Shown piece after piece: positions 34,102 through 43,662 of a stretch of 64,000 nucleotides of DNA. Each line of letters starts with the position of its first letter. The first letter of the stretch is position 1. A program made the position numbers and the translations under genes. Origin of the DNA: Pyropia yezoensis (taxonomy: Eukaryota; Rhodophyta; Bangiophyceae; Bangiales; Bangiaceae); NCBI GenBank assembly GCA_009829735.1, contig CM020619.1, positions 28,670,063-28,734,062 of the forward strand. The letters run 5' to 3'. The notes beneath the pieces were generated by a model. The model was not told the DNA's origin. It ran no database searches and worked only from the letters and a program-made list of their open reading frames with translations.

Positions 34102-34409
34102 GTGGTCGGGACGGAGGCGACACCGGCGTCGTCACTGCCGCCACTGTCGTCACTGTCATCGTCATTGTCGTCTTCGTCGCTGCTGCCGCCGGCGGAGCCA
34201 GTGCTGCTGCCGCCCACACCCCCGCCGCCGTCCGTTGCAGGCGACGCGCCAAGGGAGGGGCGCCGCCGCCGCCGCCGCCGCCCGCGCGCGGCGGCGTCAG
34301 TGCTGGCGGGGGTGAGCGCCAGCCCCAGGACGGCCCCATCATACGCCCCCACCGTGATGTGCACGCCGCCAGAAGGAGGCGGCCGGGGGGAGTCGCCGGG
34401 CGTGGCCAT
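31495..34409 (-). CDS. PAK1IP1/MAK11-like WD40 ribosome-biogenesis factor, three exons
   Basis: Exon 1 is 34409-33525, intron 1 33524-33048 (GTACGT...CCACAG), exon 2 33047-32847, intron 2 32846-32488 (GTACGT...TTCAG), and exon 3 32487 to about 31495; the splices are phase 0. Seen: a poly-Asp insertion after the first strand, then family blocks: GHTGAVAAIAVHPTAAVALSV, LILWDLVKGERVFWT, the splice into KVRSAPATAVAWAPDGGRYLL, LEHPKRVLAAVF, GVATAGEERVIKV, LWDSRD and PHTNRIRGLAVV. Known: MAK11/PAK1IP1 is a 60S-assembly factor in the nucleolus. In exon 3 the frame shifts at G15 (32375-32389) and again within the C25/C13 tracts (31799-31823, 31773-31785); the distal frames keep a WD block (SADSDGGLCVWDASD) and a basic Gly/Arg-rich end finishing KPKRKGGR. 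The shifts are probably consensus errors. The end of exon 3 is the least certain part. Confidence 0.75.
34040..34101. repeat. (GTC)n microsatellite, about 20 units
   Basis: Trinucleotide run within exon 1 of the MAK11-like gene; on the minus strand it encodes poly-Asp. Confidence 0.92.
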
Positions 34410-35073
34410 GGCCGCCGCCGGGCGTGAAAAATACAAGAGCCGGGGATGGCGACCGTAGAGAAAGGCGGTGGGTGGACCAAGAGGATGGAGTTGGCGTGGG
34501 GGAGGCCAGAGGGGGGGGGGGTTGGACGGAGGAGACACAGAATCGAGGGTGGGGAGAGGGGGGAGTCGTCGTTGCCGAGTCAAGAGGAGTGACCGCCTTG
34601 AGCTGTGGTACCAAAAGAAGAGGAAGCGGCGCGGCCTGGCTGGACCTGGACGACAGGGCCAGCTGGGAAGGCGCCCGAGGGCGATTGGCACCGTCGGCGA
34701 CAGAATTGGGCCGGATCAACGGCGCCACGTATACCAATTGAAGACAATCAACCTTTGACGGAAGCTCCTCTCTTTTCGTCATCTTCGTCTTTTTTCGCTA
34801 CCGAAATCTCTCTCCCAGTCCCAGGGAGGTCACGCCGCCCGTGTCTCGAAGCCCAGGGGCGACGGACCCGCACCGCCCGCCACCCTCCAACCGTCACGCC
34901 CTGCCGACAGACGGGCGCTGCCGCTGCCGTCGGTCCTGGACGGTGCCGCCAGAGCGTCTTCCGTCAACGCCGCCGCGTCTGCAAGCCGCGGCCACGGCGG
35001 CAGCGCGCGCGCCAACCCCCCCCTTTCCCGTCAGCCCGTCTTGTCCCTTGTCCCCGCTCCCCCTCCCCCAACC
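34410..35073. other. Divergent promoter region between the MAK11-like and SET genes
   Basis: 664 bp serving both genes. The half near 34410-34760 is purine-rich on plus (leader of the minus gene) and the half near 34960-35073 is pyrimidine-rich on plus (leader of the plus gene). No clear TATA box. Confidence 0.5.
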
Positions 35074-36681
35074 ATGCCCCCCCTTCCCGACCGCCCCGCC
35101 GCGGGCGCTCCCCCCTTGGCCGCCTTCCTCCCCACCCCCCCCGCGGCGCTGCCACGGCGCGCCGCGGCCGCGGCCGCTGCTGCGATGCGGGCGACTGGCC
35201 TGCCGCGGCGGCGGCTGCCGAGCCGGTGCGGGGCCGGTCGTGCGCCTCCCCTTCCCCCCCTCCCATGTCGGGGCGCCCCCGTGCCCGTGGTCACGGCGTC
35301 TGCCGGTGGCGGCGGCGGTGACGGGCCGCGGCGGTCGGTCTTTACCGAGCCCCCGTCCGCGGCGGCGGCGGGGGCGAGCGCCGCCGGCGAAGCGGCGGCG
35401 GCCAGCCGCGCCCTCGAGGCGTGGCTGGTGGACAATGGAGTGTACCTGTCGGACAAGAGCTCCTGGGGCCGCGCCCCCCACCCGCTGGCGATTGCAAACG
35501 AGACGACGGACGACGGGGAGCCGTCGGGCCGCGGCCTGATCGCCGTCAAGGGGGTGGTGCAGGGGGAGCCCCTCTTCAAGCTCCCCCTGACGGTGTTGCT
35601 GACCAAGGAGGTGGCGCTCAAGACCTTTGGCGCGGCCATGCCGCCCGACACGGACGACTTTATCGCCATTGCCACGCTGCTTATCCGGGAGCGCTCCCTC
35701 GGCGACGCCTCCTTTTACGCCCCCTACCTGGGGGTGCTCCCGGCCGACGAGGAGCTGACGCCCCTCTTCAGGTGGTCGGACGAGGAGATGGCCTGGCTGG
35801 CGGGCAGCCCGACGGTGGCGGCGGCCGCCAGCCTCCGCCGCAAGGTGGCGTCTGAGTACGCCGACGCCAACGGGCCCGACGGCCTCTTTGGCCGCACCCG
35901 CTCTGTGTTTGACCCCGCCGTCTTTACCGAGGCCGCCTGGGAGTGGGCGTTTGCGGTCCTCTTTTCGCGGCTGGTCCTCCTGCGTGGCAGCGGCACGCTC
36001 GCGCTGGTGCCCTACGCGGACCTTCTCAACCACAACCCCTACTGCGGGGCCTACATTGACACCTTCCAGGAGAACTTTACGGGCGAAGGCTACGTGTGCG
36101 TGTTTACGGACCGTCCGTATGGCAAGATGGAGCAGGTGTACACCACGTATGGGCAAAAGACCAACGCCGAACTGCTGTTGCTGTATGGCTTTGTGGTGGA
36201 CCGCAACCCGTACGACGCGGTGGACGTGTCGGTGGCGGTGGACGAGGCGGACCCGATGTATGCGCGCAAGGTCAAGTTCCTCGAGGGCGCCGGCCAAGAG
36301 GAGGGCTCGTCCGTGGCCTTCCCCCTCTATGCTGACCGCTACCCCATGGAGCTCATCGAGTACCTGCGCTTTTGTGTGGCCACAGAGGAGGAAATGGACT
36401 CGGGCGCCGACTGGGGGGATTTTGTATGTGAGCGCAACGAGGTGGCGGTCGCGCAGGCGCTGCTCGGCGCGTGCACCGCCGCCCTATCAGGCTATATGCG
36501 GACGCTGGACGAGGACGATGCCCTGGTGCGCGACCGGGGGACGTACTCGATGCTGTCGCTCAAGCAGCGGGCGGCGCTGCGGCAGGTGCGGGGGGAGAAG
36601 CGCATCCTGAAGCGCACCATCGCCAATACCCAAAAGGAGATGCAGACGCCCCGCATGCTGTTCACGTCGTTGAACAGTTGA
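35074..36681 (+). CDS. Plastid SET-domain protein methyltransferase (Rubisco/aldolase LSMT type)
   Basis: 535 residues from ATG 35074, the first Met after a pyrimidine leader. Residues 1-80 are Ala/Pro/Arg-rich without acid residues, as in a plastid transit peptide. The SET region (about 110-350) shows GRGLIAVKGVVQGEPLFKLP, then around residue 311 LVPYADLLNHNP, followed by MEQVYTTYGQKTNAELLLLYGF, which supplies the AdoMet-binding NH pair and the active-site Tyr. A C-terminal substrate-binding half follows (MELIEYLRFCVATEEEM...). Known: this family methylates lysine on the Rubisco large subunit or on plastid aldolases. Rubisco itself is often not the target outside some plants, so the substrate here is open. 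Single exon, no breaks. Confidence 0.88.
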   Translation: MPPLPDRPAAGAPPLAAFLPTPPAALPRRAAAAAAAAMRATGLPRRRLPSRCGAGRAPPLPPLPCRGAPVPVVTASAGGGGGDGPRRSVFTEPPSAAAAGASAAGEAAAASRALEAWLVDNGVYLSDKSSWGRAPHPLAIANETTDDGEPSGRGLIAVKGVVQGEPLFKLPLTVLLTKEVALKTFGAAMPPDTDDFIAIATLLIRERSLGDASFYAPYLGVLPADEELTPLFRWSDEEMAWLAGSPTVAAAASLRRKVASEYADANGPDGLFGRTRSVFDPAVFTEAAWEWAFAVLFSRLVLLRGSGTLALVPYADLLNHNPYCGAYIDTFQENFTGEGYVCVFTDRPYGKMEQVYTTYGQKTNAELLLLYGFVVDRNPYDAVDVSVAVDEADPMYARKVKFLEGAGQEEGSSVAFPLYADRYPMELIEYLRFCVATEEEMDSGADWGDFVCERNEVAVAQALLGACTAALSGYMRTLDEDDALVRDRGTYSMLSLKQRAALRQVRGEKRILKRTIANTQKEMQTPRMLFTSLNS

Positions 36682-36848
36682 GATGGGGTGGGGAGAGGGG
36701 GGGGTGGGGAGGCAGTGGGTTGGTATGGTCGCGGGGCGGAACCATGGGGTTTTCGTCGGTTCACACTTGGCGCTCTTTTGTCGGGCCGGGAGTGTGTACC
36801 TACGTACTCAGTGTTTATTGCACATGTATTGCGCGGCGCCCACTCCGC

Positions 36849-37057
36849 ACGCCCGCTTACCCCTCACGCCCGCTTACCCCTCACGCTCGCCTGCCCCGCA
36901 CGCCCGCCTGCCCCGCACGCCCGCTTACCCCTCACGCCTGCCTGCCCCGCACGCCCGCCTGCCCCGCACGCCCGCCTACCCCGCACGCCCGCCTACCCCG
37001 CACGCCCACCTACCGGCACGCCCGCCTACCTCGCACGCCCGCCTGCCCCGCACGCCC
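36849..37057. repeat. 17-bp minisatellite, 12 units plus a partial
   Basis: Head-to-tail units of ACGCCCGCCTGCCCCGC and close variants (one unit is 16 bp), 170 bp downstream of the SET gene stop. C-rich on this strand. Confidence 0.95.
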
Positions 37058-38621
37058 CCCCCTGCATGCACATGTCGCGTTTTGATGAAGTTGTCTCGCT
37101 AGGTGAACGGCAGGGCTGCACAGCTGCGCCGGGTTGGCTGGATCTCAGCTCCTGCGCCTTCCTTTGTCTGAGACACCGCAAACGTACGCTCAGGGGGAGG
37201 TCAAAGCATTGCTCTTTCCATCCCCCGGTAGCAGATGAAAGAGGAGCATGCCCGCCGGCATGCGCGGAGCGACTGTCGTCGGGGTGACCGCCGTACCCCC
37301 TCTTGAGGGCAACACCACCAGACCAGCCTCTGCATCGGAATGTGTCGCTCGTCTGGTCGGCCCGCTTTCTAAAGCTTTAGGCCGGTGAGCGGCCGCCCCT
37401 GTGGCATTGAATTGGCTCGCGGCGTTCCCACGCGCGCTCGGGCGGGCGAGGGGGGCGCCGCTCGCGCCCGTGCGGGACCTCATCGCCTTCTCACGTCGAC
37501 CACCTTTGCCCCACTTAAAAGGTAGTACGAGGAAACACATGGGGTGGCTTGGGGGGGGGGGGGCGCGGGGAAAGGGGGCAACGGCGCTGGCGCGCGGTAA
37601 CTTTAAGAAAAGGAGCGGGGAACGACTCTTGACCGGCCCCTGCCATGACGAAGGCACCGTCCCACAGCACATTTTCAGCGCGTCTCTACGGCACCGCGGT
37701 TCCCACTTTCCTCGCACACACCGCGGGCAACTCCGCGACGGCCGCAGCACTGGTGAGGTCTCGCCAGCAGCCTTCAGGGCCAACACCACCCATGCCCTCG
37801 CCGCGGCGTCGGTGGCGGCCAGCCATCATGGGGCCGGCGTAGGGCCGCCCACCCCAAACGCTGACGTCACGGAAAGCGGCCCCGGCAGCGGTGCTCTCTT
37901 CCCCCCTGTCGCCACACAGGGTGGGAAGGAGGCCCGCGTTGGGCGCCATTCCCGAAAGAAGGGGAGTCCAGCTACGGCCACCTGCCGCCCCTCTCTTGGA
38001 TGCATAGCCGCCGAGCCACCGCAACGCCGTCATTGACACTAAGCAGGACGCAGGGAAAGTCGGCGAGGGACAGCACAGCCGCCCGTACAGCGAGACACCG
38101 GGCGACACTCAGCACCGTCGTTAACAACCGTGACCACCGCGTCTGTGAGGACAGGCACCGACCGTTGGCCACCGTCTCACTGAGCCTCCATCAGCGACGG
38201 TGACGCCGGCGGGTGGGTGGTGCCGGTCGGCATTGGCGACCGGGCAATAGAAAAGGAGAGAACAAAAAAGGATTGGGCAGGGGGCAACCCCGGCGGCGTC
38301 GTCAAGGACCGCCGCCCCGGCGGACGTGCGCGCCGCCCGCTCCACCTGGGTGGGCTGCGTCGCCCCACATACCGACACTAGAGCTGAGGATGACGCAAGG
38401 CAGTGGACGGGGGTCCCCAGGGGGTGAGGGCGTGCGCGACACCCACCGGAAGGCCAGGTGAGACGAGGAGGTAGTGGGAGGCCCCTCACAAATGTGTGCG
38501 GCCGAGAGTGCTGCAAGAAGTCGACCTGGCCACAACCCAGGAAAGCAGGGTCGGAAGTGTGCGGGCAGCAGGAGTGCGAGCATGCAACAGAAAGGTGGGT
38601 CGCGTGCAGCGGGGGGTTAGC
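37058..38621. other. Intergenic region, no gene supported
   Basis: Mixed GC-rich sequence with a G-run (37550-37562). Short frames occur on both strands, none with a recognisable domain. Confidence 0.5.
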
Positions 38622-39420
38622 CTAGAGCAACAGGCGCGCCCCGTGCAAGTGACCGCTGGTGGTACCGAGCACCATGCGGTGCTCACCGACGAAGATAACG
38701 CAGGTTGTGCCAGGAACGGACACCAATGGCCGCCCATCGCCGACAGAAGCATCCACCAGCACCATCCCTTCATAACGACACGCCACTAATAGAAGCGAAG
38801 GATGACCTGCGACAGGGACCAGCTCAGAAAAACGTCCAGGAACAGCAACAGAGTATTGCTGCACGAAAGACTCCTCCGAAGCGACATCCCACACAAGCGT
38901 GCGGTCATCCGAACCCGACACCACCCGCTGCACCGTCCCCCCCGACCCACCACCCCCACCACCAGCGCCCACCTCCACCACGCACACGCAGGTGACCCTG
39001 GCTGTGTGACCCTCCAGCACTCTCTGGTCGCACAATCCCGGCACGACACGCAACCCGCCGTCGCGCCCACAGCCGCCCAGTGCTGCCAAGCACATCACCG
39101 CGCCGGCGAGGCCGCTCAGCATTGACACGCACCGGCCACTGATCAAGTCCCGCACCCGCGTGCTGCGGTCGCGCGATCCCGTCACGACGCGCGACGAGCC
39201 GTCGTCGGCGCCGCCGTCCAGCACTGCCAAGCACTCTAGCTACCTCGCCCGTGTGGCCGCTCAGTAGAGGCTACGGCCAGGCACTGGCCGCTGTCCACGT
39301 CCCATTCCCGAACAATGTGGTCGCGGGATCCAGTCACGATCCGCGCCTTGCCACGGCATCCGCCGCCGTAGAGCACAGCCAAACAAATCAATGAGGTGCG
39401 GCCGCTCAGGTATGACTAGC
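38622..39420 (-). pseudogene. Decayed WD40-repeat gene fragment
   Basis: On the minus strand two near-tandem WD40 blades can be read: KARIVTGSRDHIVREWDVDSG and SSRVVTGSRDRSTRVRDLISG, plus a later blade VSGSDDRTLVWDVASEE. The first is separated from the second by an in-frame stop and frame changes near 39230-39260, where a GH-type linker (LLSGHTGEV) can still be seen in another frame. The last part (202 codons, 39230-38622) is open and ends cleanly. Known: the repeated TGSRD...WD pattern belongs to large WD40 families of regulatory proteins. No 5' end or other domain is visible upstream of 39420. Inference: a remnant of a multi-blade gene, not functional as it stands, though a short transcript of the open part cannot be excluded. 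Confidence 0.6.
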
Positions 39421-39583
39421 GGAACAGGGAGGGCGCGCGGGGTGGGGTGGGGGCGGGTCGCTGGTGGGGCGCTTCGAGGAGGCGCGTTGTCGGGGCGTAT
39501 TGACGGCACCGGGGTTTTGACGCGACTGGGACTTTGACAGCACCGGGGTTGTGACGCTACATGGTGAGGTGGAAACCACAGCG

Positions 39584-39643
39584 TTCGATGTACTGCAGCA
39601 GTACATCGAAGCCTTCGATGTACTGCTCCAGTACATCGAAGGC
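39584..39643. repeat. Two adjacent palindromes sharing one core
   Basis: 39584-39610 has 13-bp arms with a 1-base spacer. 39611-39643 has 15-bp arms with a 3-base spacer. Both contain TTCGATGTACTG and its complement, so four copies of one 12-mer lie in alternating orientation within 60 bp. Confidence 0.93.
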
Positions 39644-39663
39644 AGATTGGCCAATGAGGGATC

Positions 39664-39725
39664 AGCTTTGGGGTGGTTGTTCCCCCAGCTTTGGGGTGGT
39701 TGTTCCCCCAGCTTTGGGGTGGTTG
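39664..39725. repeat. 23-bp tandem repeat, 2.7 units
   Basis: Units starting AGCTTTGGGGTGG at 39664, 39687 and 39710, directly after the palindrome pair. Confidence 0.93.
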
Positions 39726-40160
39726 ACCAGTACAGCTGGGACTTGGCCGTGGGCGATCGCCGTGAGGCGGCAGAGTGCGCTGCGGTGCGCCTGGGACTTT
39801 GCGGTGAGGGATCGCCAGCGCTCCTCGCCGCGCACACGAGTCGCGCGGCGGCGCGCCTGTTGTGCTGCGCTCCATCTCATAGTTTGCGCACAGCGCGACG
39901 GGGCAAGCGCGCAGCTGGCGCGCTGTGTGCTGCTCGGTGGTGCACGACGAGACCGCGTGTCGGGCGCGACGCGCTCGCAGACCCCTCGTGTACGTGGCTT
40001 ATACCAGCGGATGGCTGCACCGCCGCCGCTTTAGCTCCGCGGCGGCTACGCCGCGCTACTATTCCATCTGTCGGGGGAGGGCGGGGGGGGGGAGGAGGTC
40101 GGTGTTGCCACGGTCTGTGCGTCTCTGCGTTTGTGCGCTGTACGTCTCCGCTTCTCGTAG

Positions 40161-40529
40161 GTGACAACTGGTACGGGCTGTGTGGCAAAAACCACTTGCA
40201 CGCACGGCACCCAAGTTGGGGCGGTGTGCAAGGGCTGCCTCCCGTGTCGGGGGAACCGGAAGAAGTGCAAGTCGCACACACTCTGTCCCTGTTGTGGGGC
40301 AAACCCCCCACGGACAAACAAGAGGATGGTGTGTGGTCCAACAGTTTCTTGGTCGGGACGGGGACGCAGGGCCAAGCCCCGCTGTCCCTCCCCTTATCCC
40401 CCCAGGGTCCACTCAGAATCTCGCCACTCAGAATCTCCCACCCCAGCACCTGCCCACCGGGCCACACGAAAATTCAAGACGATAAATGCAGAAAACCCTC
40501 AAATCCAAGTTGGATTACTACTAAGCTAA
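40161..40529 (+). CDS. Cysteine-rich, possibly zinc-binding, small frame or exon
   Basis: A 123-codon frame opening at GTG 40161, directly after a pyrimidine-rich stretch ending in TAG, so it may be an exon beginning at a splice acceptor rather than a full gene. The first 50 residues have regularly spaced Cys: CVAKTTC, VCKGCLPC, KKCKSHTLCPCCG, with Lys/Arg between, as in small zinc-binding modules. The rest is Pro/Arg-rich. No named family is recognised. The sequence lies 350-700 bp before the retrotransposon insertion point, so a host gene may have been interrupted, but no upstream exon can be supported. Confidence 0.3.
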   Translation: MTTGTGCVAKTTCTHGTQVGAVCKGCLPCRGNRKKCKSHTLCPCCGANPPRTNKRMVCGPTVSWSGRGRRAKPRCPSPYPPRVHSESRHSESPTPAPAHRATRKFKTINAENPQIQVGLLLS

Positions 40530-40882
40530 CTATCCCAAACTTAGGGAATATGGACCCAAATGCAGGGGGAGGAACGGATCAGGCTAGTGGCCTGCCGCCC
40601 CTTGCATGGCACGTGTTGCCCCCCTACCTGGGGGTCAATACTGCCACACTCCCCTCTCCTCAGTTCCGACCGACCCGGTCGGCCCTGTGAGGGGGTGCGT
40701 AAACGCACGTCTCGGCGTTGGGGGCGCGACTTGCTGTCCCCCAGCGAGTACGTAACGCGGATGTGGAGGCGGTCACGTTGACCGCCCCTCTCCTCAAGCT
40801 TGCCCACTTGGCAGCTTGCTCTCTTCAGTTCACACTTCACCATCACCACCACCTCCCCTCACCTTCCACTGGGCCGCCCCAC
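40530..40882. other. Flank of the retrotransposon array
   Basis: No gene supported. It ends with CCCAC (40878-40882), the left target-site duplication of copy 1. Confidence 0.6.
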
Positions 40883-41245
40883 TGTAGCAATATGGTTGGC
40901 CGTATTGTGACCCTATTATTAGGGGGGCTACTTCTAATCCTTGGCTTTCAAGTTGATAGTCCGTACTGGTCACGGTATCTATAAGTTACGTATGACCAGA
41001 GGGACTTGCATCTTGGGGTGGAGGGTAGTTAGTAGTGTCTCCGAGGGTTTATAACGTGGGGGCCGGCGGCGAATCCACCGCCGGCCAAGGTAGAACAACA
41101 AACCCCTCCCACTTGGGCTCCCATCTTGGTCCCGTGGCTTGCGCTCCAAGGACAGCAACCTTGGCCTCCCGGTGACGTTGGTGCCGATCCCCCTTGGTGA
41201 GTGTTCCCTGAGAGTGGACGTGCGACGGATCCCTATTGAGCTACA
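40883..41245 (+). repeat. LTR 1 (5' LTR of copy 1)
   Basis: Starts TGTAGCA; the matching end in the other LTRs is TGCTACA, an exact inverted pair, while here the end has one change (GAGCTACA). A GC hairpin (CCGGCGG...CCGCCGG) follows the TATA-like box. Confidence 0.95.
41048..41054 (+). promoter_or_regulatory. TATA-like box in the LTR
   Basis: TTTATAA about 165 bp into the LTR; the same heptamer is present in LTRs 2, 3 and 4. It is the likely core promoter for the gag-pol transcript, with the start expected near 41075-41085. Confidence 0.4.
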
Positions 41246-41246
41246 T

Positions 41247-41263
41247 TGGTGGAGCAGCAGGGG
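41247..41263 (+). other. Primer-binding site candidate, copy 1
   Basis: TGGTGGAGCAGCAGGGG one base after the 5' LTR. It begins with TGG, complementary to the universal tRNA CCA end; the tRNA cannot be named. The same sequence follows LTR 3. Confidence 0.7.
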
Positions 41264-41470
41264 ACGGGTTTCCGTCACCCTTGTGGTGACGCCGTCTTCG
41301 GCCCTGGCACACGGATAGGGATCCGGTCCTTTTCTTGTACTCGTGGTGTTGCGACCTGATCGATTGTGTTGAGCTCTTACCTGTGACTGTGATCTACTGT
41401 TACTCTCCCCAATCTACCCCCTCGCTCTCTTATTCGTGGTGATTGTTACGTCGGTTGACTGATTGTGACC

Positions 41471-43654
41471 ATGTCTACCCAAGAGACGGGGAACGTTCAA
41501 GATGACGGATCGGCGTCGACGCCGACTCCGGAGGTGACTACGGGAACCGAGATCGGGAACCCGATCGACAACATTGAGACGCCAATGCTCTCAGGTGCCG
41601 GATCGACGTTTGGCACGGCTCGGACGGCAGGAGGCGGGGGCCCGCCTCAACTGTCGTCGACCGACCTCACTCCGCCGCCTCCTTCACCAGGGGATTCCCT
41701 GATGGCATCATTGGCCCGCATCGAGGCCCGGTTTTCCGGACTCGACGCTCGCCAGGAGCGGACGGAGGACGCGATGGCAGTGTTGATGTCAACACGCCAC
41801 ACGACGGGACCCCGTCGTGTTCCTCCCACACCGGTACGGTTCGAACCGGCCGGACTACTTTCGGAGTCCACCAGGGTCAACCCCGGTGTTGCTACTCCTG
41901 GACAACCCCCGGACACAATGGGATATGGGTCCGACTCGTCGGCAGAGTTGGAACGGAGTCACACGGAGCGATACGCTCGGAGCACCCGAAGCGGACTCCG
42001 CGGACCCGACCCGGCGGATACTTACGCCGGTGGAGAGTCGGTTATTGGGGGAGGGGGTACCCTCTCACAGTATCCCCTCGACGACGAAAGCCAGGCAACT
42101 CGGGTTCCCGAGGTGCCGACGCCTGGAGTACCATCTTCAGTGGTGGAAGCTATGACCGCGCAGGTAACTGCGAGCCTACTGAAGCGGATGGAGTCGGATG
42201 AGTTTGCTCATCAACTGGCGAAGCGACTGGATATCCAGGACGCTGACACGGAGATCGTCAACGAGGTCTTCCGCTCGGTACTGACTCCCGAACGTTATCG
42301 TTTGGAGGACCGCTCTACCACCGTATCGGAATCGATGCGTAATACGTCGCATAGGGCGATCCGCTCTATGCAGACCCTTATGAAGGGAGTCCCTATGTTC
42401 GGAGGCCCCAACGGACGCCCGTTGGCAGTTATCGGCTTCTTGACTAGTTTCAAGGCAGCCGCGGACAAGGCCCTCGTTAACGAGGGGCTGGCGCTGGAGA
42501 TCCTCCCGTTCTTTGTTGATGAACGGGTGCGAGGCATTCTTCGCCAGGCATCCCCGATGCCGAGAATGAGGGTCGCGGCCACTCCCATGGATTACCGTGG
42601 GATCCTCAAGGAGCTGCTGAGCAGTTACCTCAGCGAGGACAAGTGCGAGGACCACTACCGGGCCCTTCGCACTGCCACCGCCCAGTCCTGGGAGGATGAG
42701 GACATGTTTGGACGCCGGATCCAAAAGCTCGACTACGAGCTGGGGAAGCTCCTCGGAGAAGGGGAGCTACGGGCCATCCTGTTCGCAGGAGTACCCAACT
42801 ACGTGCGGATATCCGCACGGGGCGCCAACACGGCACGGACGAACTTCAGTCGACTGATGCATATGTGCAAGTCCCTAGGGGACGCCTACCGGGTTCTACA
42901 CCCGGAGTGTGCCTTGGCCCCGAAGCCCAAGGGTGAGGGAGGCAAGCCCAGTCTTACCCCGGTACCGAGGCAAGAGAAGGTGGAACGTAAGGCCGCACCA
43001 GTACTGGTGGCGACCGAACATACCCCTACGGGCGAGGATGAACCTCTAGTTGACCAACAGGGCCACCTGTTGCTACCGGCGACGCCGGTGATTGATGAGC
43101 ACGGTACGGTAGCGTACATCGCCCCGGCTGGGACCCAGTTCCAGGTCAACGAGGTAGCGGGACGGCGCGTCCCGTATGTGCGGACGACGGGGTATGCCCC
43201 GGTTACGGGTAACCCCCACCAGCCCCTGCCTACATGGGCAGTACGTACGGAGGCACCTCCGCAGATTGCGGGCCGACCCAACCGGTTGGGGGAGTCCATG
43301 TTCCGGTTGACCGAAGGACCCAAGGCCTACCAGGGAGCAGGCACTCGGGCGCCCGAGGGAGGCAACCGCAGCTACGGGGCTACCCCGATGCGAACTCAAG
43401 GGGGAACCGGCACGTCCGGATGTATGTTGTGTGGGGATCCCCAGCACTGGGTGTCTTCCTGCCCACTCATCCCCGAGGAGTCTCGGCGGACAGCGGCGCA
43501 AGGCAAGGCATCCACCGGGGGGTATCCCGCCAGAGCACCCGGACCCGCACCGGGTAGGCAGCCAGCTCCAGGTGGAGTACTGGCCGTCGAGGAGGCACCT
43601 CCGCAGCCGGATGTCCCGGCGGACAGCACCCTACCAAGGGCGGGAAACGAGTAA
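41471..43654 (+). CDS. gag: gag, copy 1
   Basis: 727 residues from ATG 41471. Seen: a Thr/Pro/Gly-rich N-terminal 200 residues, a helical central region (about 220-470), and a CCHC zinc knuckle CMLCGDPQHWVSSC (Cys-X2-Cys-X4-His-X4-Cys) near the C-terminus, followed by a Pro/Ala/Gly-rich end. Known: Gag forms the particle and the knuckle binds element RNA. No stop or shift is seen in this copy. The stop is 8 bases before the pol ATG, which is in a different frame, so pol is not a simple fusion; reinitiation or frameshifting would be needed. Confidence 0.88.
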   Translation: MSTQETGNVQDDGSASTPTPEVTTGTEIGNPIDNIETPMLSGAGSTFGTARTAGGGGPPQLSSTDLTPPPPSPGDSLMASLARIEARFSGLDARQERTEDAMAVLMSTRHTTGPRRVPPTPVRFEPAGLLSESTRVNPGVATPGQPPDTMGYGSDSSAELERSHTERYARSTRSGLRGPDPADTYAGGESVIGGGGTLSQYPLDDESQATRVPEVPTPGVPSSVVEAMTAQVTASLLKRMESDEFAHQLAKRLDIQDADTEIVNEVFRSVLTPERYRLEDRSTTVSESMRNTSHRAIRSMQTLMKGVPMFGGPNGRPLAVIGFLTSFKAAADKALVNEGLALEILPFFVDERVRGILRQASPMPRMRVAATPMDYRGILKELLSSYLSEDKCEDHYRALRTATAQSWEDEDMFGRRIQKLDYELGKLLGEGELRAILFAGVPNYVRISARGANTARTNFSRLMHMCKSLGDAYRVLHPECALAPKPKGEGGKPSLTPVPRQEKVERKAAPVLVATEHTPTGEDEPLVDQQGHLLLPATPVIDEHGTVAYIAPAGTQFQVNEVAGRRVPYVRTTGYAPVTGNPHQPLPTWAVRTEAPPQIAGRPNRLGESMFRLTEGPKAYQGAGTRAPEGGNRSYGATPMRTQGGTGTSGCMLCGDPQHWVSSCPLIPEESRRTAAQGKASTGGYPARAPGPAPGRQPAPGGVLAVEEAPPQPDVPADSTLPRAGNE

Positions 43655-43662
43655 GAGGAAGG

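Noticed and set aside
39551..40690. 379-codon plus-strand frame
   Set aside because: Spans palindromes, tandem repeats and the Cys-rich module in another frame; it has no coherent composition.
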